Notes: generated by a model not told the origin, from the letters alone. 26,567 nt of DNA from RGIG4140 sp045532865 (GCA_045532865.1 JAZSGT010000029.1:1-26567), one strand, 5' to 3'. Shown: positions 1-6,994, counted from the stretch's first letter. A program made the numbers and translations.

Positions 1-1
1 A

Positions 2-301
2 ATTATAGCACATTTAAATTGGAAAGGAAACTATAACAGTTTAGGGGTCAATGCTACTCCCTTAAATATTATAGCACATTTAAATTGGAAAGGAAACTAT
101 AACTTATAAAGAGCATTTATAGTTAATGATTCGATTATAGCACATTTAAATTGGAAAGGAAACTATAACACCCAACTCCTTACTTATTCTACCACCATGA
201 TTATAGCACATTTAAATTGGAAAGGAAACTATAACAACGGTAATCACATGACTTTAAGAAAAAAGGTTATAGCATAATTAATTTTTTTAATTTCAATTTT
301 T
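2..301 (-). CRISPR. CRISPR array end, type II-like repeats with internal promoters
   Basis: Four identical 36-bp repeats lie at 2-37, 68-103, 134-169 and 200-235. They are separated by 30-bp spacers at 38-67, 104-133 and 170-199. A fourth 30-bp spacer (236-265) is followed by a degenerate repeat (266-301) matching only over about its first 19 bases. Read on the minus strand the repeat starts GTTATAGTTTCC and ends TGTGCTATAAT; 36-bp repeats of this form with 30-bp spacers are typical of type II, especially II-C, systems. The 3' end of each repeat forms a consensus extended -10 box (TGCTATAAT), so each repeat may start its own crRNA transcript leftwards, as known for Neisseria II-C arrays. The array runs off the left edge. 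No cas9, cas1, cas2 or convincing tracrRNA is visible, so the subtype is inferred from the repeat alone. Confidence 0.93.
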
Positions 302-335
302 TCTAACATTAACAAAACAAAAAACAGTGTAAGTA

Positions 336-758
336 TCACACAATAATTCCAGCTAAAAACATTCCTTTTTCTAAAATTTCGTCCGAATAAGGTTGAACTC
401 CGTTCTCGTGAAGAATAATACCTTTCAACAGAGAAATCATAACTTCCTTATCAGTCACGTTTAATTCTTCGTCTTTTTCAAAACCACCAACTTTACAAAC
501 GTGAGCGATGTAAGCTTCGGTGTCATTTTCATTTGAAGGAGCGTATCTTGTGATAATTCCATCAACCGTATTCACGTTGTAAAGTCTATCGTAATTTAAA
601 ATCAACTTTGTTAAAGCACGAATACCCCATTCTGGAGCAATAAATACACAAAAAGATTTATCTTTTTTCTTACCGCTCTCATCTAACCCGTTCCAATTGC
701 TTCCCCAACGAATTTTTCCAGGGTTGTTATTTCTTATTCCTATGGGTAAATTTGTCAT
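336..758 (-). CDS. phage-type structural/muramidase-like protein
   Basis: A 140-residue protein with no signal peptide. The N-terminal GIRNNNPGKIRW motif, the FIAPEWGIRAL segment, and the NDTEAYIAHVCKVGG segment match, from memory, a small lysozyme-like family found in phage virions and prophages (often called structural protein P5). Such proteins cleave, or are thought to cleave, peptidoglycan during entry or lysis. The start is placed at the ATG ending at 758 because GGAGG (minus strand, 763-767) lies 4 bases upstream; an upstream in-frame start would add eight residues and ignore that site. A 22-codon hydrophobic ORF precedes it on the same strand, and a CRISPR array follows. No other phage gene is in view, so it may be a remnant or a domesticated lysin. 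Enzymatic activity is inferred only. Confidence 0.7.
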   Translation of the reverse strand: MTNLPIGIRNNNPGKIRWGSNWNGLDESGKKKDKSFCVFIAPEWGIRALTKLILNYDRLYNVNTVDGIITRYAPSNENDTEAYIAHVCKVGGFEKDEELNVTDKEVMISLLKGIILHENGVQPYSDEILEKGMFLAGIIV

Positions 759-782
759 ACAACCTCCACAAATTATAATCAC

Positions 783-851
783 TTAATTGCAATATAAAAA
801 TAATCCGATCCAAGATGAAATTAATAATATATAAAAAATAATCTTAACCAT
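783..851 (-). CDS. 22-residue hydrophobic peptide upstream of the lysin-like gene
   Basis: A short ORF starts with ATG (849-851) and ends with TAA (783-785). It has a strong AAGGAG ribosome-binding site at 861-866, 9 bases upstream. The peptide begins MVKIIFYILLISSW and ends GLFLYCN: one basic residue near the start, then a continuous hydrophobic stretch long enough to span a membrane. It ends 24 bases before the start of the phage-like muramidase gene on the same strand, so the two could be cotranscribed. Small single-span peptides next to endolysins can be holins or lysis peptides, and others are type I toxins. I cannot tell these apart, and an ORF this short could be chance; the ribosome-binding site and coherent hydrophobicity are the only support. 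Confidence 0.4.
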   Translation of the reverse strand: MVKIIFYILLISSWIGLFLYCN

Positions 852-942
852 CTAAAGAATCTCCTTTTTTATAAACAACACATTCGAGATAATGCTATAA
901 CACATTCTATGTAAAATTGGAATAACCTTTTCAAAAAAAACC

Positions 943-971
943 TTGTTGCGAGGGTAAATTTTATATATATT
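943..971 (+). promoter_or_regulatory. putative promoter of the phosphoesterase-zupT operon
   Basis: TTGTTG (943-948), a 17-base spacer and TATATT (966-971) resemble a sigma-70 promoter. It would start transcription near 978, about 25 bases before the ATG at 1003. The region is so AT-rich that a chance match is possible. Confidence 0.35.
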
Positions 972-1002
972 ATAAAAAAATGGCAGCTTAAAAGGAGTGT
1001 TG

Positions 1003-2091
1003 ATGTTTTTAGTTTATTCATTTTTGTTTATGAGTGTGCTTTATGGCTATGTTGAGTGGCGACTGATTAGCTTACTTACCACACCTTTTTGGATCAAAAT
1101 CGCACTTTCAATCATTTTGCTCCCTGCTCTATTAAACTTGTGGCTTATTTTATTTTTTGGGGATTCGATTCCTACTTGGGTTTCAAAAATTTTTTCAACC
1201 TCACAAGTTTTGTTAGTCTATTTATTCACAGCAACATTTATTTTAGATTTGTACCGTCTTTTTCATCCAATATATAATTATATTCCAAACATTGCTGTTA
1301 TTTTTTGTATTTTGGCGAGCATTTATGCTTCATATAACTCAACACTTATTCCCAAAGTTAAAGAAGTTGAACTCAAAACAAATCTTCTTTCAAATGAAAA
1401 ACCCAACCTTAAAATTGCACAACTTTCAGACTTTCACATCGGACAAGGATTCGATGGGCAATGGCTTGATAAAACCATTGAAAAAACAAATGCATTAAAA
1501 CCAGACCTTATTGTTATAACAGGAGATTTAATCGACAACAGTCCTGCTGTTTTAGGACGTGATATTGAAAAACTCAAAAAACTGAACGCACCTTTAGGCG
1601 TCTATGTCGTTTTTGGTAATCATGAATATTATCACCACCCAAATGAATGGAAAAACTTTTTCAAAAAAATAGATTTACCTGTTTTAAAAAATGAAAATTT
1701 AACCCTTTCTCACCATGGGCAAAAAATCACTTTAGCAGGCATTGATTTTGGAATGAAATACACTGATAAAAAAGCTGAATCGTTGCTTCAAGAAACATTC
1801 AAAAATAGTGATAAAAACAATTTACGCATTTTATTAGCACACCATCCTCATGTGTTTAAAAAGACAAAAAATTACAACATCTTTTTGCAACTTTCAGGCC
1901 ATACCCATGGTGGGATGACGTTTCCTGTTGATATGATTGTCAAACTCTCAAACAAAGGTTTTTTAAGAGGATTATATCAAAACAACAACTCTTATCTCTA
2001 TGTTTCAAATGGAACAGGCTTGTGGGGAGGTTTTCCTGCAAGAATTGGCACATTTAACGAAATTACACTCATAACTATCAAAGGGGAATAA
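1003..2091 (+). CDS. membrane-anchored calcineurin-like metallophosphoesterase (YkuE/YaeI type)
   Basis: A 362-residue protein. Residues 1 to about 125 contain four hydrophobic segments that anchor it in the membrane, and the rest is a calcineurin-like phosphoesterase domain. All metal-ligand motifs are visible in order: SDFHIG, TGDLIDN, GNHEYY, AHHPH and SGHTHGG. Relatives with this layout include B. subtilis YkuE, E. coli YaeI and chlamydial LpxG; some act on lipid-linked phosphates such as UDP-2,3-diacylglucosamine, but the substrate cannot be read from sequence. I chose the ATG at 1003 because AAGGAG (992-997) is 5 bases upstream; an in-frame GTG lies inside that ribosome-binding site. 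The gene is followed after 3 bases by zupT, so the two probably form an operon. Confidence 0.85.
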   Translation: MFLVYSFLFMSVLYGYVEWRLISLLTTPFWIKIALSIILLPALLNLWLILFFGDSIPTWVSKIFSTSQVLLVYLFTATFILDLYRLFHPIYNYIPNIAVIFCILASIYASYNSTLIPKVKEVELKTNLLSNEKPNLKIAQLSDFHIGQGFDGQWLDKTIEKTNALKPDLIVITGDLIDNSPAVLGRDIEKLKKLNAPLGVYVVFGNHEYYHHPNEWKNFFKKIDLPVLKNENLTLSHHGQKITLAGIDFGMKYTDKKAESLLQETFKNSDKNNLRILLAHHPHVFKKTKNYNIFLQLSGHTHGGMTFPVDMIVKLSNKGFLRGLYQNNNSYLYVSNGTGLWGGFPARIGTFNEITLITIKGE

Positions 2092-2094
2092 CCC

Positions 2095-2892
2095 ATGTTT
2101 GAAAACAGCTTTTTATTTGCTTTTAGTTTAACATTATTAACAGGTCTTTCAACAGGAATTGGATCACTCATCGCCTTCTTTTTGAAAAAAGAAAATTTTA
2201 AATTCCTTTCATTTATGTTAGGATTTTCAGCAGGGGTTATGATTTATGTTTCATTCACAACCTTATTGCCAGAAGCCGAAACTCTGTTAAAAAAATCATA
2301 CACTCCAAAACTTACTCTTTTGATTTCAAACCTTGCCTTTTTTGGGGGTATTTTTCTTGCAACAATGATTGACAAACTTGTACCCGAACCACACGAAATT
2401 TCTGAAAAATCACCCTCAAAAAAAACAACCGTAGAAACAACAAAACTTTTAAAAACAGGCGTGTTTGTTGCCATTATTTTAGCCATTCACAATTTCCCCG
2501 AAGGGCTATCCACATTTATTTCTGCTTTAACAGAAACCTCCATCGGCTACTCTGTTGCCCTTGCTATGGCACTTCACAACATCCCTGAAGGAATCGCCGT
2601 ATCTATCCCTATTTTTTATGCCACAGGAAGCGCCAAAAAAGCTTTTGCTTTTTCATTCCTATCAGGACTTATTGAACCAGTTGGCGCAATTTTTGGATAT
2701 TTTATCTTATTACCACTTATTTCTCATCAACTCATGGGGTCTATTTTTTCCCTTATTGCTGGGATTATGATTTACATCTCCTTTGCAAGCCTTTATCCTT
2801 TGGCCCAAAAAACAACGAATGGAAAACTAAGCATTCATGGTTTGTTTACTGGCTTTTTAATTATGGCAATTTGTCTTTTTCTTCTAGCTTAA
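2095..2892 (+). CDS. zupT: ZIP-family zinc/metal transporter ZupT
   Basis: A 265-residue polytopic inner-membrane protein of the ZIP family, which imports Zn2+ and other divalent metals. About eight hydrophobic segments are visible. The two signature metal-site helices are present: HNFPEG near residue 124 and HNIPEG near residue 161. A hydrophilic, Lys- and Glu-rich loop (about residues 95-118) separates the third and fourth segments, as in the family, although it lacks the usual run of histidines. Length matches ZupT (about 260). The ATG at 2095 follows AAGGGGA and starts 3 bases after the phosphoesterase stop. A strong hairpin terminator follows the stop codon. Confidence 0.92.
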   Translation: MFENSFLFAFSLTLLTGLSTGIGSLIAFFLKKENFKFLSFMLGFSAGVMIYVSFTTLLPEAETLLKKSYTPKLTLLISNLAFFGGIFLATMIDKLVPEPHEISEKSPSKKTTVETTKLLKTGVFVAIILAIHNFPEGLSTFISALTETSIGYSVALAMALHNIPEGIAVSIPIFYATGSAKKAFAFSFLSGLIEPVGAIFGYFILLPLISHQLMGSIFSLIAGIMIYISFASLYPLAQKTTNGKLSIHGLFTGFLIMAICLFLLA

Positions 2893-2901
2893 ATTTAGCA
2901 C

Positions 2902-2940
2902 AAAAAAAATATACCCCTAAAAAAAGGGGTATATTTTTTT
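2902..2940. terminator. bidirectional intrinsic terminator between zupT and the convergent gene
   Basis: ATACCCCT (2911-2918) pairs with AGGGGTAT (2925-2932). The stem extends outward through an A-run on the left and a T-run on the right, so a U-tract is produced on either strand. It lies between convergent stop codons at 2892 and 2951. Confidence 0.9.
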
Positions 2941-2950
2941 ATTCCACTTA

Positions 2951-3862
2951 TTAAATTGAATTTGAATCTTTTTGCCTTTTTAAACAAGCTGCAATTTGTG
3001 CTTTTGTTTTCTCAGGCATTTTTTCAATCCCTTTTGAAAGCTGTTCAGGTGTTAACACTGAAGCAATAGCAACAAATTTTTCAATATTTCGTTGAACAGA
3101 TTGTTCAGCCAAAATATCAGCAAGCGAATTTTCATTTCCTTTTTCATTTGGTGTAAAAAATAAAAATCTACCTTTTCCTGTTGTAAAATGCTCTACAACT
3201 AAATTTTCAACACGATTTGAAACACCTGTCAATCGATAAGAGCTATCCATACCAGCACCCATTACATTTTTAAGTTCCTTTGGATTTGTATATGCCGTAT
3301 AAAGAGCAAAAGCAGTCAAATTTTCTACTGATGGACCATCCTCTTTAGGTGGGAAATTAAAATGTCTTACTATACGTAAACTGTCCTTTTGTTGTTTATT
3401 TTTAATTTCCTCGACCTCTTTTTTCAAGACACCATGATATTCTTGAGAAACAACTTCACGGTTAAGCATAAACTGTTGAACAGCAGGTTCTGACATCTCA
3501 AATCGTGTAGATTTATTCACAAGAGCTACCAATTTTTCAGAAATTACATTCACAATATCTTTTTCGGGATGTTTCATTTGTTCAACCAATTGTGCTAAAT
3601 CCTTATCTGATTTAATATAACGGGCAGCATCCAAAATTGTGTAATCTCCTGTTTTAAATTTTTCAGCAACCTTTAATCCAACAAAAACTGGAACATGAAC
3701 TGCTTGATGAACAAATCCTGGAATTTCTTTAATCTCTTTTTCATAACGATTTAATATATCTAAAAATTGTTTTTCTGTTGCAGGTTCGTCACCAACATCA
3801 TAAAAAATAATTTTATGCATTAAAGCATCAAGTTCTTTGATAAATGATTTTTCATTTAACAT
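2951..3862 (-). CDS. unrecognised 303-residue soluble protein
   Basis: I do not recognise this protein. It is hydrophilic, has no signal peptide or membrane segment, and looks mainly helical with many Lys and Glu residues. Features include YDVGDEPATEKQF near residue 21, a mid-protein charged helix (EVEEIKNKQQKDS) and a C-terminal stretch with SKGIEKMPEKTKAQIAACLKR. The reading frame is intact and codon use resembles its neighbours. Translation is supported by AAGGAG just upstream of the ATG, and a good promoter (3905-3933) precedes it. It sits between convergent zupT and co-directional htpG, but a terminator after htpG and its own promoter suggest separate transcription. No function is proposed. 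Confidence 0.75.
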   Translation of the reverse strand: MLNEKSFIKELDALMHKIIFYDVGDEPATEKQFLDILNRYEKEIKEIPGFVHQAVHVPVFVGLKVAEKFKTGDYTILDAARYIKSDKDLAQLVEQMKHPEKDIVNVISEKLVALVNKSTRFEMSEPAVQQFMLNREVVSQEYHGVLKKEVEEIKNKQQKDSLRIVRHFNFPPKEDGPSVENLTAFALYTAYTNPKELKNVMGAGMDSSYRLTGVSNRVENLVVEHFTTGKGRFLFFTPNEKGNENSLADILAEQSVQRNIEKFVAIASVLTPEQLSKGIEKMPEKTKAQIAACLKRQKDSNSI

Positions 3863-3904
3863 TTTTTTACTCTCCTTTTAATTGTTTACTAACAAATGAA
3901 GATA

Positions 3905-3933
3905 GATATATCACAAATTATTTTATTTGTCAA
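3905..3933 (-). promoter_or_regulatory. sigma-70-type promoter of the unrecognised gene 2951-3862
   Basis: On the minus strand a consensus TTGACA (3928-3933), a 17-base spacer and TATATC (3905-3910) preceded by TGA form a near-consensus extended promoter. It lies about 45 bases upstream of the start codon. Confidence 0.6.
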
Positions 3934-3993
3934 TTTTTATTATTATAAAAACAAAAACACTCTATAACATATAAAAAATGGCGTATTATACAA

Positions 3994-4033
3994 AAAAAAC
4001 GTCTCAAAAATTTTCATCCTTGAAACGTTTTTT
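3994..4033 (-). terminator. intrinsic terminator after htpG
   Basis: A 14-bp stem with one mismatch (3994-4007 with 4020-4033) has a 12-base loop and ends in a U-run on the minus strand. It lies about 20 bases beyond the htpG stop codon. Confidence 0.7.
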
Positions 4034-4053
4034 ATTAAAAATAACCTTTATTT

Positions 4054-5907
4054 TTAAGCTAAAACACTTAAAACAAAATTTGTTAATCGTTTTGAAAATG
4101 CTGCTGGATCTTTTAAAGGTTCACCTTCTGCAATCAAGGTTTGATCAAACAAAACTTGAATTGCATCATCAACCAAAGAATCTGATTCTTTTTTATCTAA
4201 CAAATTTGCCAATTTATGCATAACCTGATGTCGAGGATTAATTTCCAAAATACGATCACTATTCATTGCAATTTGCTGACCATGAGCTTTCATCATTCTT
4301 TCTAAATTTAAACTCATCATGCCACTTGGCGTAATCAAGGCAAAGGGGCTTTTTGTTAATCTGTCAGTTGATTTCACATCTTTAACCGAATCTTTTAAAA
4401 CCTCTTTAATCCGTTTTAAAAGTTTTGTTTCCATATCTTTATCAAGTGCTGGTTCGGACGGTTCATTTTCAAGTTTGATTTTCTCAATATCAGACCCAGG
4501 ATGCATTACAGAAACTATCTTTTTACCTTTGTGTTCTTGGTATGTTTGAATCCAAAATTCATCAATTGGATCTGTTAATAAAAGAACGTTAATTCCTCTA
4601 GCAGCAAATCCCTCTAATTGAGGATTATTTTTGAGTGCTTGCAAATCTGTCCCTGTTAAATAATAGATGTTTTCTTGCTCAGGTTTCATTGAAGCAATAT
4701 ATTCATCAAAACTAATTAAGTCATCTGAAGCTGTTTGGCTAAAACGACACAAAGCAGCAATTTCATCTCTTTCTTCTTGAGGTTCATACAAACCTTCTTT
4801 AAATACAATCCCAAAGCTATCCCAGAATTTTTTATAATCTGCTTTATCTTCTGAGCGTTTTTTTAGCTCTGTCAAAATACGTTTAACTATTCCTTTTTTG
4901 ATTTTCTGCATCACGGGTGTTTTTTGCAACATTTCGCGTGATACGTTCAAAGGTAAATCATTCGTATCGATAACCCCTGTTACAAAACGCAAAAAGAACG
5001 GCATCAATTCAGGCAAATCATCTGAGATGAAAACACGATTCACATACAATTGTAAATTTGATTTTCTATCTGGCTGAAACAAGTTAAATGGGGGCTTTGT
5101 TGGAACAAACAACAAAGCAGTATAATCAATTGTACCTTCTGCTTTATAATGCATTGTCATCCAAGGGTCATCAAATGCATGTGAAACAGATTGATAAAAA
5201 TCTTTATATTGTTCTGTTGTAATTTCAGTTTTTGGACGAGTCCATAATGCACTCGCTGAGTTAATCGTTTCTTCCTTTGCCCCTTCTTTTAAAATAATTG
5301 GGATTGAAATATGGTCAGAATATTGACGCACCAAATGACGCAAACGAATAGGTTCTAAAAACTCTTTAGCATCTTCTTTTAAATAAAGAACAATACTTGT
5401 TCCAATTGGCAAAGAATTATCTTGTGTAATTGTGAAAGCCTCTGCCCCCGTTGATTCCCAAATATATCCATTCTCATCCCCTGCTTTTTTTGTTTTAACA
5501 ATCACTTTATCAGCAACCATAAAAGCAGAATAAAAACCAACACCAAATTGACCAATCAAAGCCATGTCTTTTTGCTTATCACCTGTTAATGATTTGATAA
5601 ATTCAGCTGAACCAGAACGAGCAATCGTTCCCAAATGATTAATCAAATCATCTTTATTCATCCCAATCCCATTATCGGTAATTGTTAAAGTATTTTCTTT
5701 TGTATTGGGTTCTAAAAGAATCTTAAAGGAACTTGTTTGTTTGGCAAGTTCTGGATGCAACAACAAAGCATAACGCAATTTATCAGAAGCATCAGATGCA
5801 TTTGAAATAAGTTCTCTTAAAAAAATCTCTTTGTTTGAATATAGAGAATGAATAACAATATCCAAAACCTTGCTAACTTCAGCCTTAAACTCTATTTTTT
5901 CTTCCAT
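4054..5907 (-). CDS. htpG: Hsp90-family chaperone HtpG
   Basis: A 617-residue cytosolic ATP-dependent chaperone that remodels client proteins together with the DnaK system. The N-terminal GHKL ATPase domain shows NKEIFLRELISNASDASDK (residues about 26-44), the DNGIGM box and the GQFGVGFYSAFM lid/loop segment. The middle domain has SREMLQ near residue 320, and the C-terminal dimerisation domain is present. Length is normal for bacterial HtpG (about 620). The ATG at 5907 follows AAGGAAA. It is transcribed divergently from mipZ across a 266-bp intergenic region. A heat-shock-like promoter is visible at 5941-5968, and a terminator follows the gene. Confidence 0.97.
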   Translation of the reverse strand: MEEKIEFKAEVSKVLDIVIHSLYSNKEIFLRELISNASDASDKLRYALLLHPELAKQTSSFKILLEPNTKENTLTITDNGIGMNKDDLINHLGTIARSGSAEFIKSLTGDKQKDMALIGQFGVGFYSAFMVADKVIVKTKKAGDENGYIWESTGAEAFTITQDNSLPIGTSIVLYLKEDAKEFLEPIRLRHLVRQYSDHISIPIILKEGAKEETINSASALWTRPKTEITTEQYKDFYQSVSHAFDDPWMTMHYKAEGTIDYTALLFVPTKPPFNLFQPDRKSNLQLYVNRVFISDDLPELMPFFLRFVTGVIDTNDLPLNVSREMLQKTPVMQKIKKGIVKRILTELKKRSEDKADYKKFWDSFGIVFKEGLYEPQEERDEIAALCRFSQTASDDLISFDEYIASMKPEQENIYYLTGTDLQALKNNPQLEGFAARGINVLLLTDPIDEFWIQTYQEHKGKKIVSVMHPGSDIEKIKLENEPSEPALDKDMETKLLKRIKEVLKDSVKDVKSTDRLTKSPFALITPSGMMSLNLERMMKAHGQQIAMNSDRILEINPRHQVMHKLANLLDKKESDSLVDDAIQVLFDQTLIAEGEPLKDPAAFSKRLTNFVLSVLA

Positions 5908-5940
5908 TATTTAATTTTCCTTTCATCATGATACATACTG

Positions 5941-5968
5941 ATATAATCTTTTTTTATTAAATTACAAG
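5941..5968 (-). promoter_or_regulatory. RpoH (sigma-32)-like promoter of htpG
   Basis: On the minus strand CTTG (5965-5968), exactly 17 bases, then ATTATAT (5941-5947). The alphaproteobacterial heat-shock consensus, from memory, is CTTG-N17/18-CYTATNT; this site matches all defined positions except the first C of the -10 element. It lies about 35 bases upstream of htpG, a classic heat-shock gene. Confidence 0.45.
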
Positions 5969-6028
5969 AGTCAAAATAAATTATCTATTTGCAAGTAGCA
6001 TAAGTTATCTATTTTTTCAATATGCTTG

Positions 6029-6057
6029 TTGACTTTTAATAAAAAATGTGATACTTA
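6029..6057 (+). promoter_or_regulatory. putative promoter of mipZ
   Basis: TTGACT (6029-6034), a 17-base spacer ending TGTGA, and TACTTA (6052-6057) form a plausible sigma-70 promoter with a weak -10 aided by an upstream TG. Transcription would start near 6064 and give a leader of about 110 bases containing the hairpin at 6090-6122. Confidence 0.4.
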
Positions 6058-6088
6058 TTCTAAAAGATTGAAGAAAATTGTTACAACG

Positions 6089-6137
6089 CTTGTTTTCTTT
6101 ATGATAGAAAACAAATTTTTTTGTCTTAAAAAACAAG
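6089..6137 (+). promoter_or_regulatory. attenuator-like terminator/antiterminator in the mipZ leader
   Basis: TTGTTTTCT (6090-6098) pairs perfectly with AGAAAACAA (6106-6114) around a 7-base loop and is followed by A and seven T residues (6116-6122): an intrinsic terminator. It lies about 50 bases before the mipZ ATG and no upstream plus-strand gene exists for it to terminate. The 5' arm can instead pair with AAAACAAG at 6130-6137, and the pairing extends with ACAAC/GTTGT across a 2-base bulge, which would break the terminator. Mutually exclusive helices are the usual layout of a regulated leader. The structure is seen in the sequence; regulation is inferred. Confidence 0.45.
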
Positions 6138-6173
6138 TTGTTAGTTAACCATTAGTTTTAAGGAAAATTAAAA

Positions 6174-6980
6174 ATGACTGCTCATGTAATTGTTTTTGCC
6201 AACGAAAAAGGTGGCACAGGAAAATCAACCCTTGCTATGCACATCATCGTCGCTTTATTGCGCCTTGGGAAAAAAGTTGTTTCTTTTGACTTAGATTATC
6301 CACAAGGTTCTTTAACTCACTATATTGAAAATAGAGAAAGCTTCTTAAAAAGCATGGGAACACCAATCCCAATGCCAACTCACACTCATTGGACAGATGA
6401 TGTTGCTAAAATTTATACCATTCGTGGTCAAATTGAAAAAGCAAAAGAAGTTGCTGATTTTGTCATTGTGGACACTCCAGGAAGTAACAGCGAATACTCT
6501 CAAGAAGCTATGGTATTAGCAGATACATTAATCACTCCTTTAAACGACAGCTTAATTGACTTAGATGTATTGGCTCAAGTAGATACAAACAGCTTTAAAA
6601 TCAAAGGCCCTAGCCACTTTTCACAAAAAGTTTGGTCCACACGCCAACAACGTATGATTGAACGCAAACCACCTCTTCATTGGTTAATCGTTCGCAACCG
6701 TTTAACATATACAAAGAGCAAAAACTCAAAACTAATGACAACACTTTTGAACGCACTTTCAAGACGTATTCACTACACACTTGCTGCTGGCGTTTCTGAT
6801 CGTGTTATTTACAGAGAATTGTTCTTAAAAGGTCTCACAATGATGGACTTAAAAGAAAATGGTTTAAACATGCACACTTCACCATCAGCTTTGAGTGGTC
6901 GACAAGAAATTATTAGTGTGCTTCAAAATATTTTCCAAAGAGACTTGCAAAGTGCCCCTGCAGATGATATAAAAGCTTAA
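6174..6980 (+). CDS. mipZ: division-plane positioning ATPase MipZ
   Basis: A 268-residue ParA/MinD-superfamily ATPase. In Caulobacter, MipZ forms a gradient from ParB-bound origins and inhibits FtsZ polymerisation away from midcell. The deviant Walker A motif NEKGGTGKST is at residues 10-19, FDLDYPQGS is the switch I region near residue 40, and VDTPGS is the switch II/Walker B region near residue 100. Further segments match the Caulobacter protein as I recall it: TPLNDSLIDLDVL, WLIVRNRL and DRVIYRELFLKGLTMMDL. Length equals the family's (about 270). The ATG follows AAGGAAA. pgm follows after 30 bases in the same direction. Its presence is a strong pointer to Alphaproteobacteria. Confidence 0.93.
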   Translation: MTAHVIVFANEKGGTGKSTLAMHIIVALLRLGKKVVSFDLDYPQGSLTHYIENRESFLKSMGTPIPMPTHTHWTDDVAKIYTIRGQIEKAKEVADFVIVDTPGSNSEYSQEAMVLADTLITPLNDSLIDLDVLAQVDTNSFKIKGPSHFSQKVWSTRQQRMIERKPPLHWLIVRNRLTYTKSKNSKLMTTLLNALSRRIHYTLAAGVSDRVIYRELFLKGLTMMDLKENGLNMHTSPSALSGRQEIISVLQNIFQRDLQSAPADDIKA

Positions 6981-6994
6981 TACAAGCTTTTATA
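6968..6994 (+). other. perfect 11-bp hairpin over the mipZ stop codon
   Basis: TATAAAAGCTT (6968-6978) and AAGCTTTTATA (6984-6994) are perfect inverted repeats around a 5-base loop. The mipZ TAA (6978-6980) sits at the loop and the pgm ribosome-binding site starts about 7 bases after the stem. There is no following U-tract, so it is not a standard terminator; it could affect mRNA stability or coupling between mipZ and pgm. Confidence 0.6.

Noticed and set aside
759..782. TATAAT just upstream of the muramidase-like gene as its promoter
   Set aside because: It lies only a few bases from GGAGG, so a transcript would start in or after the ribosome-binding site, and no -35 element is present at the right spacing.
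890..1000. A functional tracrRNA for the CRISPR array on the plus strand
   Set aside because: The anti-repeat-like part matches only the middle of the repeat and lacks the complement of most of its first 12 bases, which crRNA:tracrRNA pairing needs. Kept only as a low-confidence finding.
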